Source: UBA2287 sp037442025 (GTDB lineage Bacteria; Bacteroidota; Bacteroidia; Bacteroidales; Tenuifilaceae). From it: a stretch of DNA of 64,000 nucleotides. Of this stretch, positions 26,099 to 34,079 are shown piece by piece. Under the pieces are notes generated by a model. It was not told the DNA's origin. It worked only from the letters and a program-made list of their open reading frames with translations, and did not search any database. The number at the start of each line of letters is the position of its first letter. Position 1 is the stretch's first letter. The stretch covers positions 75,054-139,053 of the forward strand of contig JBBIRB010000001.1 in NCBI GenBank assembly GCA_037442025.1. Direction: 5' to 3'. The position numbers and the translations under genes are program-made.

Positions 26099-27964
26099 CT
26101 AATAGTATTGTATGGTTGTAGGACGAACGGGCCTGAAATCGTATAGCATACCATTACTATCTCCACCAATTTTTAACAGTTCTAAGGGCGCTTCCTTTGG
26201 GAAAATAGGGTAGTATGCAAGCTGAATTATAAAGGTTTGAAAAACCAAATTGTCGTTTTTAATTTTTATTCCGCCGCCAATACCCAAAGCATAGTTTTTT
26301 TGCTCCAATGCATTTTGGGTTCTTAAACCTAAGAAATCAACAAAACCATTAAAGGCGAACTTAAACCCATAAACAGTTAAAGGGCTAAATGCTACAAGCT
26401 GGCTTCGAGCATTTAACCTCTCGAAACCTACAACAGTTGGCAATTGCCTGCCCAGAATTTCGTTGGCAAATACCAGATAATCGCCTTCGCCGTATTTTCT
26501 ATTTATACCCCTTGTATAGTTTGTGTACAAAAAGTGCCTAAATAACCAGTGGTTTGCTCGAAAAAGTTTATTAAAGTGGTTAACCCTCAGTTGGATTGCA
26601 GCCTGCTCAAACCCATTGTTTCCAATAAAACTCCCCAGTTTAATTTCAGCATTAGAATAACCTAAGCTCCAACCCGTGCCTCCTTTAAAATCGACACCAA
26701 GGTAGGGCCTATCGTTGTATTCACCAAGTTCATAGCCCAAAGTGAGTTGAGTTAGAAACCCAACAGGAAGGTCTTCAGTAGGGCCAAATCTGTATACATG
26801 GTTATCCCTTAAGTACTGGTTGTTAGAGAATGCAATACCTGCAAGGTACAGGTTGGTGTTTTGAAAAAAGTAGTTACTGTCGACTGATGTTGTAGGTCGC
26901 GAAAAGAAAGTTTTATTCTCCCAGCTTGTTGTAACCGAAAGTTGGTGGGGAGCCCTATTCGGTTGCCCATTAATATTAACAGAAGCACCTAACCATGTCC
27001 AATTGTTGCGGTAACTAATAAATTGGCTTTGGTCTCTGAAATGTATGTAGAAAGGTTCTCTATTCCTATTAATTGCAATTCCACCTGCCCATAAAGTATT
27101 CGAGGTGGTAAAGTTCTTCTCAATGGTTGCTCCTCTATTGCTGTAATCTAAGCCATCGCGAATTTTAAACGAAGTGTAAAATCTGTAACCTAAGGGATTT
27201 CGTGCGGCAATATTCAACTCGTGGCCAAACTTTTCTTCGTGTTTCGAATTGACATAAAGAACGCCCTTTGTTTCTATTCCGGTTCCGGCCAGATTTTTTT
27301 CGAAAAATTCGATATTGCCCTCATGCGCTGAGTTAGCATAAACATTGGCCCCTATACTCCACTTATCCTTTACAATAATTGAAACATTTGCTGCAGATGT
27401 GTTTTCAATCGGATTTATAATGATAATTACATCATCAATGTAATTGAGCTTTCTTAGCAAATCCTCCGACTCAACTATGAGATACGATTGAATGGGCTCA
27501 CCCTCTTCAATAAGAAAACTACGTCGAATTGCTGATCGTTGGGTTTTAACATGTAGCCTATTGGCTATTTGCTCAATTCTAGCTCTATCTGTTTCAAGGG
27601 TGTCATAAACATTATAGCCAAATGGTGGCAAAATAGTAATGCTTACGGTAGCTACGGTTAGTCCATTGTAAACATCGTATTTATCGGTAGCCTTTTGGGT
27701 AATTAGAATTTTTTCTTCCTTATTCAAACTGCGTTTGTTCACAAAAAATCCAAATAGTTTGCGAGTAAAGTAATTTTTACTTGCTTTCGCTTCGAGTTGG
27801 CTAAAAGCAAACCGGCTAGTGTCCTGAAATGTGTTACGAACAGAATCGGGTCTATGGTTTCTGCCTACAGTTTGGGCGCTCGCTGAACTCCAAAAAAGGA
27901 CTCCCGTTACAATAACGGGAGCAATGAGTTTGTAGATACCAAAGCGGGAATATGCCTTTAGCAT
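26099..27964 (-). CDS. Omp85/BamA-like outer membrane protein
   Basis: Start set at the ATG at 27964, which gives a signal peptide (about 1-31, ending SSASAQ) and follows the upstream stop by 4 bases; the longer frame would overlap that gene. The 621-residue protein has an N-terminal periplasmic part with at least one POTRA-like unit (IRRSFLIEEGEPIQSYLIVE, then LRKLNYIDDVIIII) and a C-terminal beta-barrel of about 400 residues rich in alternating aromatic residues, ending in PTTIQYY. It is shorter in POTRA content than BamA, so it is more likely a surface-antigen type (TamA- or ShlB-like) transporter. Substrates are unknown. It is the last of a row of minus-strand genes from proS. Confidence 0.75.
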   Translation of the reverse strand: MLKAYSRFGIYKLIAPVIVTGVLFWSSASAQTVGRNHRPDSVRNTFQDTSRFAFSQLEAKASKNYFTRKLFGFFVNKRSLNKEEKILITQKATDKYDVYNGLTVATVSITILPPFGYNVYDTLETDRARIEQIANRLHVKTQRSAIRRSFLIEEGEPIQSYLIVESEDLLRKLNYIDDVIIIINPIENTSAANVSIIVKDKWSIGANVYANSAHEGNIEFFEKNLAGTGIETKGVLYVNSKHEEKFGHELNIAARNPLGYRFYTSFKIRDGLDYSNRGATIEKNFTTSNTLWAGGIAINRNREPFYIHFRDQSQFISYRNNWTWLGASVNINGQPNRAPHQLSVTTSWENKTFFSRPTTSVDSNYFFQNTNLYLAGIAFSNNQYLRDNHVYRFGPTEDLPVGFLTQLTLGYELGEYNDRPYLGVDFKGGTGWSLGYSNAEIKLGSFIGNNGFEQAAIQLRVNHFNKLFRANHWLFRHFLYTNYTRGINRKYGEGDYLVFANEILGRQLPTVVGFERLNARSQLVAFSPLTVYGFKFAFNGFVDFLGLRTQNALEQKNYALGIGGGIKIKNDNLVFQTFIIQLAYYPIFPKEAPLELLKIGGDSNGMLYDFRPVRPTTIQYY

Positions 27965-27968
27965 GGTT

Positions 27969-28547
27969 CTAAAAAGGATCTTTTGCGAATTTTTTTGCGT
28001 TAATTTCAACCTTCAGAATAAAAAAGAAGTAGTCATCGTCGAGGGGTAGGAACTGGAAGTTAATTGGTTCGCCAGTTTTACGTGCAATATCAATGAGCCC
28101 TAAACCAGCACCTCCCTTTTCTGAAATGCGTCCCTCCTTAATTTGTTTCTTATACATCTCTTTCAGCTCATCAATGCTAGCGTTGTTAACTGTTATAAGC
28201 GATTGTTCAAGCCTGTCCTTATGCTTTTTGGCAACTCTATTCGACGTTATAACATAGTAAGTATCGTGCTTTTTGCCAATTATAAAAAGTCCGTTACCCA
28301 CATTCTTTTCCTGCAACTCGTCGGAATGCTTGTTCATATTCTGGAGGGTTTCCACCATTACATGGTAAACCTTGCGCTGTACCGACCGTTCTTCGCTATG
28401 CTTTTCCATATCCGACTCGGCCATGGCAGTAAACATTTTGGTAATTTCATGGCTAAATTCACCCAGGTATACCAATGAAAAGCCATTGTCCATCATTTCG
28501 TCGTAAATATTGGAAATGGATTTGATAAAGTTGAAGGTCAGGTTCAT
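27969..28547 (-). CDS. SiaB-family protein kinase
   Basis: A 192-residue cytoplasmic protein of the SiaB / DUF6272 family: an HATPase-like kinase that in Pseudomonas phosphorylates the anti-sigma-antagonist-like protein SiaC. Visible features are an N-box-like helix (HVMVETLQNMNKHS) and a G-box (GGAGLGLIDIARK). Length is typical. No SiaC-like partner or SiaA phosphatase is adjacent, although the unknown gene two places upstream is an untested candidate partner. The gene ends 4 bases before the Omp85-like start and begins 17 bases after the peptidase stop, so it is in an operon with envelope proteins. Confidence 0.8.
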   Translation of the reverse strand: MNLTFNFIKSISNIYDEMMDNGFSLVYLGEFSHEITKMFTAMAESDMEKHSEERSVQRKVYHVMVETLQNMNKHSDELQEKNVGNGLFIIGKKHDTYYVITSNRVAKKHKDRLEQSLITVNNASIDELKEMYKKQIKEGRISEKGGAGLGLIDIARKTGEPINFQFLPLDDDYFFFILKVEINAKKFAKDPF

Positions 28548-28564
28548 ATACTAAAGAGCGTTTG

Positions 28565-30178
28565 TTAAAGTCCCAACATTTTTTCTCCTTGGTTAAAGCG
28601 GATGTCTCTAGGAATATTAGCTTCAGATATTCGATTCAAATCCATTTGAAGGCCTTCACGAATCAACGAAGATTCTTCGAGCATTTTTTTAGCACGGTCG
28701 TAATCGCCTTCTCCTTGCATAGTTATTATTTCTGCAGCTAGCGAGTTCATGGCTGAAGTCATTTTGTCGAAATCTACTCGGTATGTTCCATCCTTTTCGT
28801 TGCGGGTGAATGCTCCAACCTCTTGGAAATAGTAAAAACGCATGGTGTTAGCCTTGCCATGTGCCGAAGCAGCACCAAACCGGATCGATCTGAAAATACT
28901 TGCCATAAAGGTTACGTAGTTATCCATTAGGTCTTCCTTCTCAATTTCGCCCATCTCAACCAGTTTGGCTACCATGTACAGACCAAGGATATCGGCTTTT
29001 GCTTCTTCAATTGGGCTGTATGTTTCTTTCATAGCTTCCCTTACGGTTCCTTTTCCATTAATTGTATTTTTTATTCCTAATCCATGAGCCACTTCGTGAA
29101 ACATTACATTTTCAAAAAATGCATCGAATTTTACATGCTTGCGCTGCGATGGATCGATAAGCAGGTTGCTTATGGGGACTAGAATTTTATCGAATTTATA
29201 TTGCATAGAGTTTTTCAGTTGCAACTTTCGGCTACCCTTTTTAATATGAACCTCAGGATCGTTGGGTAGGTTAATAGCAATGGTCTTACTTCCAGCATTG
29301 CAGTCGCCTGCATAGTAAACAGCATCATAAACACCCAGATCGCTATCGCTGCCAGGAATTTCAGCTTTATACTGAATGTCGACTGGCAAACTTGCTTGCA
29401 ATGCAGGCAGAAGGCTTGCAAACCTCGAAAGTTTCTGGCTCCACTCCAAATCTTTAATTAGTATGAATGCCTCATGGGCCGCCTTATAGTTGAATAACGC
29501 ATCCTCATAATTCTCAATTGGCCCGCAAATGAAATCGATATTGTTGGTTTTCATATCCATCCACGCCATATCGCTAGGCTGGTAATTGTCGGTTGTGAGA
29601 GCTTCTGCTCTTAGGTACAGGTAGTTTCGTAATCCTGAGTCCTCGGCCAACTCAGCTGCACTGCGAAGCAATTCAGCAGCCCTATTGTGCTGCTGTTTGT
29701 ATGCAATGCTATAGGGTATGGCCTCTAAACTGCCATCGGCTTTACGCCTGATTAGAGTGTATTGGCTGGTTTTTATTTCCGAATCGAATGCCTCAAACTC
29801 TTCCCGGGTCATGTCGGCGGGGTAGAAGTTGGCTCCTAAAGGTTTTTCACCAAAATTTGAGATAAAGGGCTTATTATCTTTAAGCCTCTCCCATGGACCA
29901 TAGTTAATGGCAACGAACTCGCGGGTTGCATCGTCATTTAAGGTTGCAAAAAGCTCGTCCTTATTGCCAAAGGCTTGTTGCCAAAAGATTTCATCCATTA
30001 TGCGGGCTGCTTCGAAAAGCAGTGGAAGCATGGCTTTTTCATTCTCAGAGAGGTGATTAATGTTCGTTGTTAAATCAACCTTTACAAATTCGTCAACTTT
30101 TTTCTGCATTTCACTTTTTTTACATCCGAAGGATATTGCAAAAACTAATACAGTTAAAAAAACAGGAAGTGTTTTCAT
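28565..30178 (-). CDS. M49-like zinc peptidase lipoprotein
   Basis: A 537-residue protein related to dipeptidyl peptidase III. A lipoprotein signal ends at FGCKK (Cys19), so it is membrane-anchored outside the cytoplasm; DPP III enzymes are usually cytoplasmic. The zinc site is H-E-V-A-H at residues 361-365, with a second metal-binding Glu in E-E-A-K-A-D (391-396). The segment CNAGSKTIAINLPND (about 303-317) is a DPP III landmark. Classical M49 enzymes have a six-residue HExxxH motif; here it is the five-residue HExxH form. It may be an exopeptidase for peptide uptake. Seventeen bases separate it from the SiaB-family gene, and it is preceded by the unknown gene. Confidence 0.75.
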   Translation of the reverse strand: MKTLPVFLTVLVFAISFGCKKSEMQKKVDEFVKVDLTTNINHLSENEKAMLPLLFEAARIMDEIFWQQAFGNKDELFATLNDDATREFVAINYGPWERLKDNKPFISNFGEKPLGANFYPADMTREEFEAFDSEIKTSQYTLIRRKADGSLEAIPYSIAYKQQHNRAAELLRSAAELAEDSGLRNYLYLRAEALTTDNYQPSDMAWMDMKTNNIDFICGPIENYEDALFNYKAAHEAFILIKDLEWSQKLSRFASLLPALQASLPVDIQYKAEIPGSDSDLGVYDAVYYAGDCNAGSKTIAINLPNDPEVHIKKGSRKLQLKNSMQYKFDKILVPISNLLIDPSQRKHVKFDAFFENVMFHEVAHGLGIKNTINGKGTVREAMKETYSPIEEAKADILGLYMVAKLVEMGEIEKEDLMDNYVTFMASIFRSIRFGAASAHGKANTMRFYYFQEVGAFTRNEKDGTYRVDFDKMTSAMNSLAAEIITMQGEGDYDRAKKMLEESSLIREGLQMDLNRISEANIPRDIRFNQGEKMLGL

Positions 30179-30195
30179 GGTTTAAGTATTATTGT

Positions 30196-30894
30196 TTAGC
30201 TTTCTAAAACATCGTCGGAATTGAATTTGAAACCCAAGCGCTTACCGGTTTGAAGTTTTGAACTTTCAATTTTGGTATTCATTTGAGCAACCGAAGCAAT
30301 CTTAACCATATCGTAGGGCGGAACTAATAGGTCGAACTCAAGTGCATAAAGAATAGCGGTTTCAATAATTTTTTTAACCGAATCTCTATCGATAATAGCC
30401 TGTCCAAAATTATTGTAAAGGAACCCCATTTGTCTTTTGCCTTCAACAAAATAATGGTTTTCGCGATTTATAAACATTCTGCCAATAAGATAGCCCAAAT
30501 CGTCGAGCCTGTTGTATTTAAACGAGTCGGTAAGGAAGTTATAAACGTTAATTACACCGCAGTAGGAGTTTAACTTTGCTTGCTGAACGTAAGGGATTTT
30601 CCAAATCGAATGGTCCCTGTCGAATTCAAAAATATTGGTATGCATACTGAAGATGAGGATATCGCCAGCAACTCGAATTTCAGCTTCAAATTTACCTCTG
30701 TCTCTGTACTCCAGCTTAACTCGCTTATCGGCTCCTTTTAAATTCAAATTTAAATCGTTGGCCATCTCATGAAGCAGATCCTTGACAAGGTTAAAAGTCT
30801 CAAAGGTGTTGTCGTAAACCTTCTGCTTCATGCTCGACTTTTCAATGAGAGTGCTCACAATTAATTGTTTTGGATCGTTTGGGGTTTTTTCCAT
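30196..30894 (-). CDS. conserved protein of unknown function
   Basis: I do not recognise this protein. The ATG at 30894 (MEKTPNDPKQ) is preferred; the longer frame starts inside an AT-rich leader. It gives 232 residues, soluble, with no signal peptide or membrane helix. The N-terminal third is helical (VYDNTFETFNLVKDLLHEMA), the middle looks beta-rich (EAEIRVAGDILIFSMHTNIF), and there is an aromatic segment (GRMFINRENHYFVEG). It lies between proS and the M49-like gene and could belong to the same regulatory module as the SiaB-family kinase, but only position supports that. Confidence 0.5.
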   Translation of the reverse strand: MEKTPNDPKQLIVSTLIEKSSMKQKVYDNTFETFNLVKDLLHEMANDLNLNLKGADKRVKLEYRDRGKFEAEIRVAGDILIFSMHTNIFEFDRDHSIWKIPYVQQAKLNSYCGVINVYNFLTDSFKYNRLDDLGYLIGRMFINRENHYFVEGKRQMGFLYNNFGQAIIDRDSVKKIIETAILYALEFDLLVPPYDMVKIASVAQMNTKIESSKLQTGKRLGFKFNSDDVLES

Positions 30895-30974
30895 TAACTT
30901 AGTTGTTAAGTTTAGCAATGCAATGTACAAAATAAAAGGGGCTCATGCAATCGAGTGCCAAAAATTCATGAATT

Positions 30975-32450
30975 CTAATAGGCTCTAGCAAACAGAACCC
31001 TTTGTGCCGATGGTTTACCAGTAACCATGCACTTGCCGGGTTCTTTGTTGCCTTCGAGAGGTATGCAACGTATGGTAGCTTTTGTTTCCTCCTTAATTTT
31101 CGCTTCCGTTTCTGGGGTTCCATCCCAGTGTGCCAGGATGAACCCTCCCCGATTCTCAATTTTTACCTTAAACTCTTCGTATGTTTCAACCGATGTTGTA
31201 TTTGCTTCCCTGAAGTTTAGGGCTTTATTAAAAATATCGTTCTGAATGGTTTGTAGCAATTTCTGAATATAGATTTCAATTCCCTCCTGTGCAACAAACT
31301 CCTTTGTTAGAAGGTCGCGACGCGCAACCTCAACGGTTCCTTTTTCAAGGTCTTTAGGTCCAATCGCTATGCGAACAGGGTAGCCCTTCATTTCGTATTC
31401 GGCAAACTTGAAACCAGGCTTCAGGTTGTCGCGATCGTCGAACTGAACGGTAATACCAAACTGTTCTAATTTACTTTTAATATCGTTAGCCTTTGCAGAG
31501 ATAGCCGAAAGTTCTTCCTCGTTTCTGAAAATTGGCACAATAACTACTTGAATGGGCGCAAGTTTAGGAGGAAGAACCAAACCGTTGTCATCGGAGTGTG
31601 CCATTACAAGAGCACCCATAAGCCTTGTAGATACTCCCCATGAAGTAGCCCATACATAATCCAGATTGCCTTCTTTGGATGCAAACTTTACATCGAAAGC
31701 CTTAGCAAAGTTTTGCCCTAGAAAGTGCGATGTACCTGCTTGGAGTGCTTTGCCATCCTGCATTAATGCTTCAATGCAGTAAGTTTCAACAGCACCTGCA
31801 AAGCGCTCACTTTCGCTTTTTGTTCCAACTATTACAGGAATTCCAAGCCAATTTTGCGCAAATTCAGCATATACATTAACCATCTTAATGGTTTCTTCAA
31901 TTGCCTCTTCCTTTGTTGCATGTGCTGTATGCCCTTCCTGCCAGAGGAATTCGGCGGTACGAAGAAATAGGCGGGTACGCATCTCCCAGCGAACCACATT
32001 GGCCCACTGGTTCAGCAGGATTGGGAGGTCTCGGTACGATTGAATCCAACTCCGGTAAGTATTCCAAATTATGGTTTCTGATGTGGGTCTAACTATGAGC
32101 TCCTCTTCAAGCTGTGCTTCCGGATCGACAATAACGCCTTTCCCATTTGGGTCGTTTTTTAAGCGGTAATGGGTAACAATGGCACACTCTTTGGCAAAAC
32201 CCTCGACGTGGCTGGCCTCCTTACTGAAAAACGATTTTGGAATGAATAAAGGAAAATAGGCGTTTTGATGCCCGGTTGCTTTAAACATATCGTCGAGCTG
32301 TCGCTGTATCTTTTCCCAAATAGAAAATCCGTAGGGTTTAATAACCATGCAGCCTCTCACAGCTGAATGGTCGGCTAATCCAGCCTTTACAACAATATCG
32401 TTGTACCATTGAGAGTAATTCTCATTTCTGCTTGTAATTTCCTTTGCCAT
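30975..32450 (-). CDS. proS: proline--tRNA ligase
   Basis: Charges tRNA-Pro in the cytoplasm. I start at the ATG at 32450 (MAKEITSRNENYSQWYNDIV), the family's usual N-terminus; the longer frame would read 67 unrelated residues into the divergent promoter region. The 491-residue enzyme is the short eukaryote/archaea-like class II type: motif 2 (TSETIIWNTYRSWI onward, WEMRTRLFLRTAEFLWQEGH), motif 3 (STRLMGALVMAHSDD), an anticodon-binding domain (VVIVPIFRNEE) and the typical C-terminus ending VLFARAY with conserved cysteines. It lacks the bacterial editing insertion. It is divergent from the Trp/Tyr-rich lipoprotein gene, with 91 bases between the starts. Confidence 0.96.
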   Translation of the reverse strand: MAKEITSRNENYSQWYNDIVVKAGLADHSAVRGCMVIKPYGFSIWEKIQRQLDDMFKATGHQNAYFPLFIPKSFFSKEASHVEGFAKECAIVTHYRLKNDPNGKGVIVDPEAQLEEELIVRPTSETIIWNTYRSWIQSYRDLPILLNQWANVVRWEMRTRLFLRTAEFLWQEGHTAHATKEEAIEETIKMVNVYAEFAQNWLGIPVIVGTKSESERFAGAVETYCIEALMQDGKALQAGTSHFLGQNFAKAFDVKFASKEGNLDYVWATSWGVSTRLMGALVMAHSDDNGLVLPPKLAPIQVVIVPIFRNEEELSAISAKANDIKSKLEQFGITVQFDDRDNLKPGFKFAEYEMKGYPVRIAIGPKDLEKGTVEVARRDLLTKEFVAQEGIEIYIQKLLQTIQNDIFNKALNFREANTTSVETYEEFKVKIENRGGFILAHWDGTPETEAKIKEETKATIRCIPLEGNKEPGKCMVTGKPSAQRVLFARAY

Positions 32451-32530
32451 TGGCTTTGAGTGGTATGATATTTGTATAAAATCAATTAAAAATTTCTTGT
32501 GCAAAGTAAATAAAAAAACCCTAATAAAAC

Positions 32531-32536
32531 AGGAGG
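32531..32536 (+). promoter_or_regulatory. strong Shine-Dalgarno AGGAGG
   Basis: AGGAGG, five bases before the ATG at 32542. Strong ribosome binding sites are uncommon in this phylum. It decides the start and argues against the upstream in-frame codon at 32497. Confidence 0.75.
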
Positions 32537-32541
32537 TTGCT

Positions 32542-34005
32542 ATGAAAACAACAATTAACATCGTGCTAATCGCCCTTGCCGGTTTTGTTTTGGGCAGTTG
32601 CTCATCGGGGCTACAAATGGGCAAGTCGACAGGTGCCGCTTCCGATGGCATTTATTATTCGCCCGGCCAGCAGAATGCATCATCTCAGGCAGCCCCCGAA
32701 AAACCGGTGGCCGTAAAGCCAACCTCGAGCAAGGAACTCATTATGGCTGAACTTGAAAAGAAGTATACTGAAATTCTTGCCAACAACGAAAAGGTTGATA
32801 CTTTGCTTTACAAGGCCGATTCGCTTTCGGATAATCCTTACGAAAGAATTCTTTCTACTTCATACAGAGATTCATATGAAAGGAGATTGCGCGGACGCTC
32901 TGGCAATCTAATCGGAAATTGGGGGTATTACAGCAACGATTATTTTTATGCCTCTGCTTACGACCCATACTTTTACAATGTGATTGTAATGGGTGATGAG
33001 GTTTGGGTTGAACCTTACTACATTTCAGCCATGTTTGGATGGCCAAGGCCTTCATTCCATTTTGGTATAGGTTGGGGTTACAATCCTTGGTACTGGAATA
33101 GTTGGTATTATAACCCTTGGAACTATGCCTATTATCCATACTCTCATTGGGGCTACAATAGTTGGTGGAACGGATATGCAATGGGTTACAACAGCGGATA
33201 TTGGAATGGTTACTATTGGGGTAATAATACTGCAACCAATCCAACAGGTTACTATAGTTATGGACCGCGGCCTGGAACAGGTGCAGCTGTAAATACGGGC
33301 ATATCAACTCGTCCATCTGCAGCTAATATTAATGATAGAATTAGGGATTACAGCGATAATCAACCGGTATTAGGTACCCAAAACGATAGGCAACGTAACC
33401 CAAATTCGGGAAATCAGGATGTTGTTGCAACACGACCAAATGCCGCGAACATTGGTAGGGAAAATTCACAAAATCAAGAAGTTGTTCTTACTCGTCCTAA
33501 CAGGGCAAGTGTTTACGATGCAACAAAGAGCCCCGGATCGCGTGAGCCTTTAATTGTTACACGACCCGTAAGGGAAGGCAGTGGAGACGCTGCAACACGA
33601 CCAAGGCCCAACGAAGTTGTTAGGGGCGGGGGAGAGCCCACTCGTGAGAACCATATGCCTACCTATACACGGCCCAAACCCGCTAGTAGTAGCGAGTACA
33701 ATAGACCTGCACGCACTTATACTCCCACGGAGGCTGAAAGAGGAAACGTTGATAAGCGGCCGGCTGTTGCACCATCTGGAAATAGCAATGCTAAGCAACC
33801 TGAAAGGACTTACTCGCCGCCCTCAAGAGATGAGCGCCCAGCAAGTACACCCAGCAGAAGTAACAACGATGTAAATAGAAGCAGGCCATCTAACAGTAAT
33901 CATACTACACCAAGCAATCCACCTGCATCTCGCCCTTCTCCTCCACCATCTAATAGTTCTTCTGGCAGTTCGGGCGGTAGCGATACCAGAACCCGCAACC
34001 GTTAA
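32542..34005 (+). CDS. Trp/Tyr/Asn-rich lipoprotein with TRP-repeat tail
   Basis: A 488-residue protein with a lipoprotein signal ending LGSC (Cys20). After a helical region it has an extraordinary stretch (about residues 118-247) made mostly of Tyr, Trp, Asn, Gly and Pro, such as GYNPWYWNSWYYNPWNYAYY. A Pro/Ser/Arg-rich tail follows in which Thr-Arg-Pro recurs (TRPSAANI, TRPNAANI, TRPNRASV, TRPVREGS, TRPRPNEV, TRPKPASS). It is followed by a strong terminator. Similar aromatic-rich lipoproteins occur in Bacteroidota but their role is unknown; a surface-exposed matrix or peptidoglycan-spanning protein is a guess. The unusual composition gives many spurious frames on the other strand. Confidence 0.75.
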   Translation: MKTTINIVLIALAGFVLGSCSSGLQMGKSTGAASDGIYYSPGQQNASSQAAPEKPVAVKPTSSKELIMAELEKKYTEILANNEKVDTLLYKADSLSDNPYERILSTSYRDSYERRLRGRSGNLIGNWGYYSNDYFYASAYDPYFYNVIVMGDEVWVEPYYISAMFGWPRPSFHFGIGWGYNPWYWNSWYYNPWNYAYYPYSHWGYNSWWNGYAMGYNSGYWNGYYWGNNTATNPTGYYSYGPRPGTGAAVNTGISTRPSAANINDRIRDYSDNQPVLGTQNDRQRNPNSGNQDVVATRPNAANIGRENSQNQEVVLTRPNRASVYDATKSPGSREPLIVTRPVREGSGDAATRPRPNEVVRGGGEPTRENHMPTYTRPKPASSSEYNRPARTYTPTEAERGNVDKRPAVAPSGNSNAKQPERTYSPPSRDERPASTPSRSNNDVNRSRPSNSNHTTPSNPPASRPSPPPSNSSSGSSGGSDTRTRNR

Positions 34006-34022
34006 AGTTGATTATTTTATTT

Positions 34023-34060
34023 TGACCCGACATGTTTTATTGCATGTCGGGTCATATTTT
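34023..34060 (+). terminator. intrinsic terminator
   Basis: Twelve-pair perfect stem TGACCCGACATG / CATGTCGGGTCA with an eight-base loop, followed by TATTTT. It ends the lipoprotein transcript and lies 20 bases before the next start, so the two genes are separate units or attenuated. Confidence 0.85.
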
Positions 34061-34079
34061 CTCATTAAATAAAAAAACT

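Noticed and set aside
27965..28009. Longer start of the Omp85-like gene
   Set aside because: It would overlap the SiaB-family gene by 40 bases and place extra residues before the signal peptide.
32451..32651. N-terminal extension of proS
   Set aside because: The first 67 residues of the longer frame do not fit the family, and the ATG at 32450 gives the standard N-terminus.
32855..33316. Minus-strand frame opposite the aromatic-rich lipoprotein
   Set aside because: It is a shadow of the biased codon composition with no start signal or family match.
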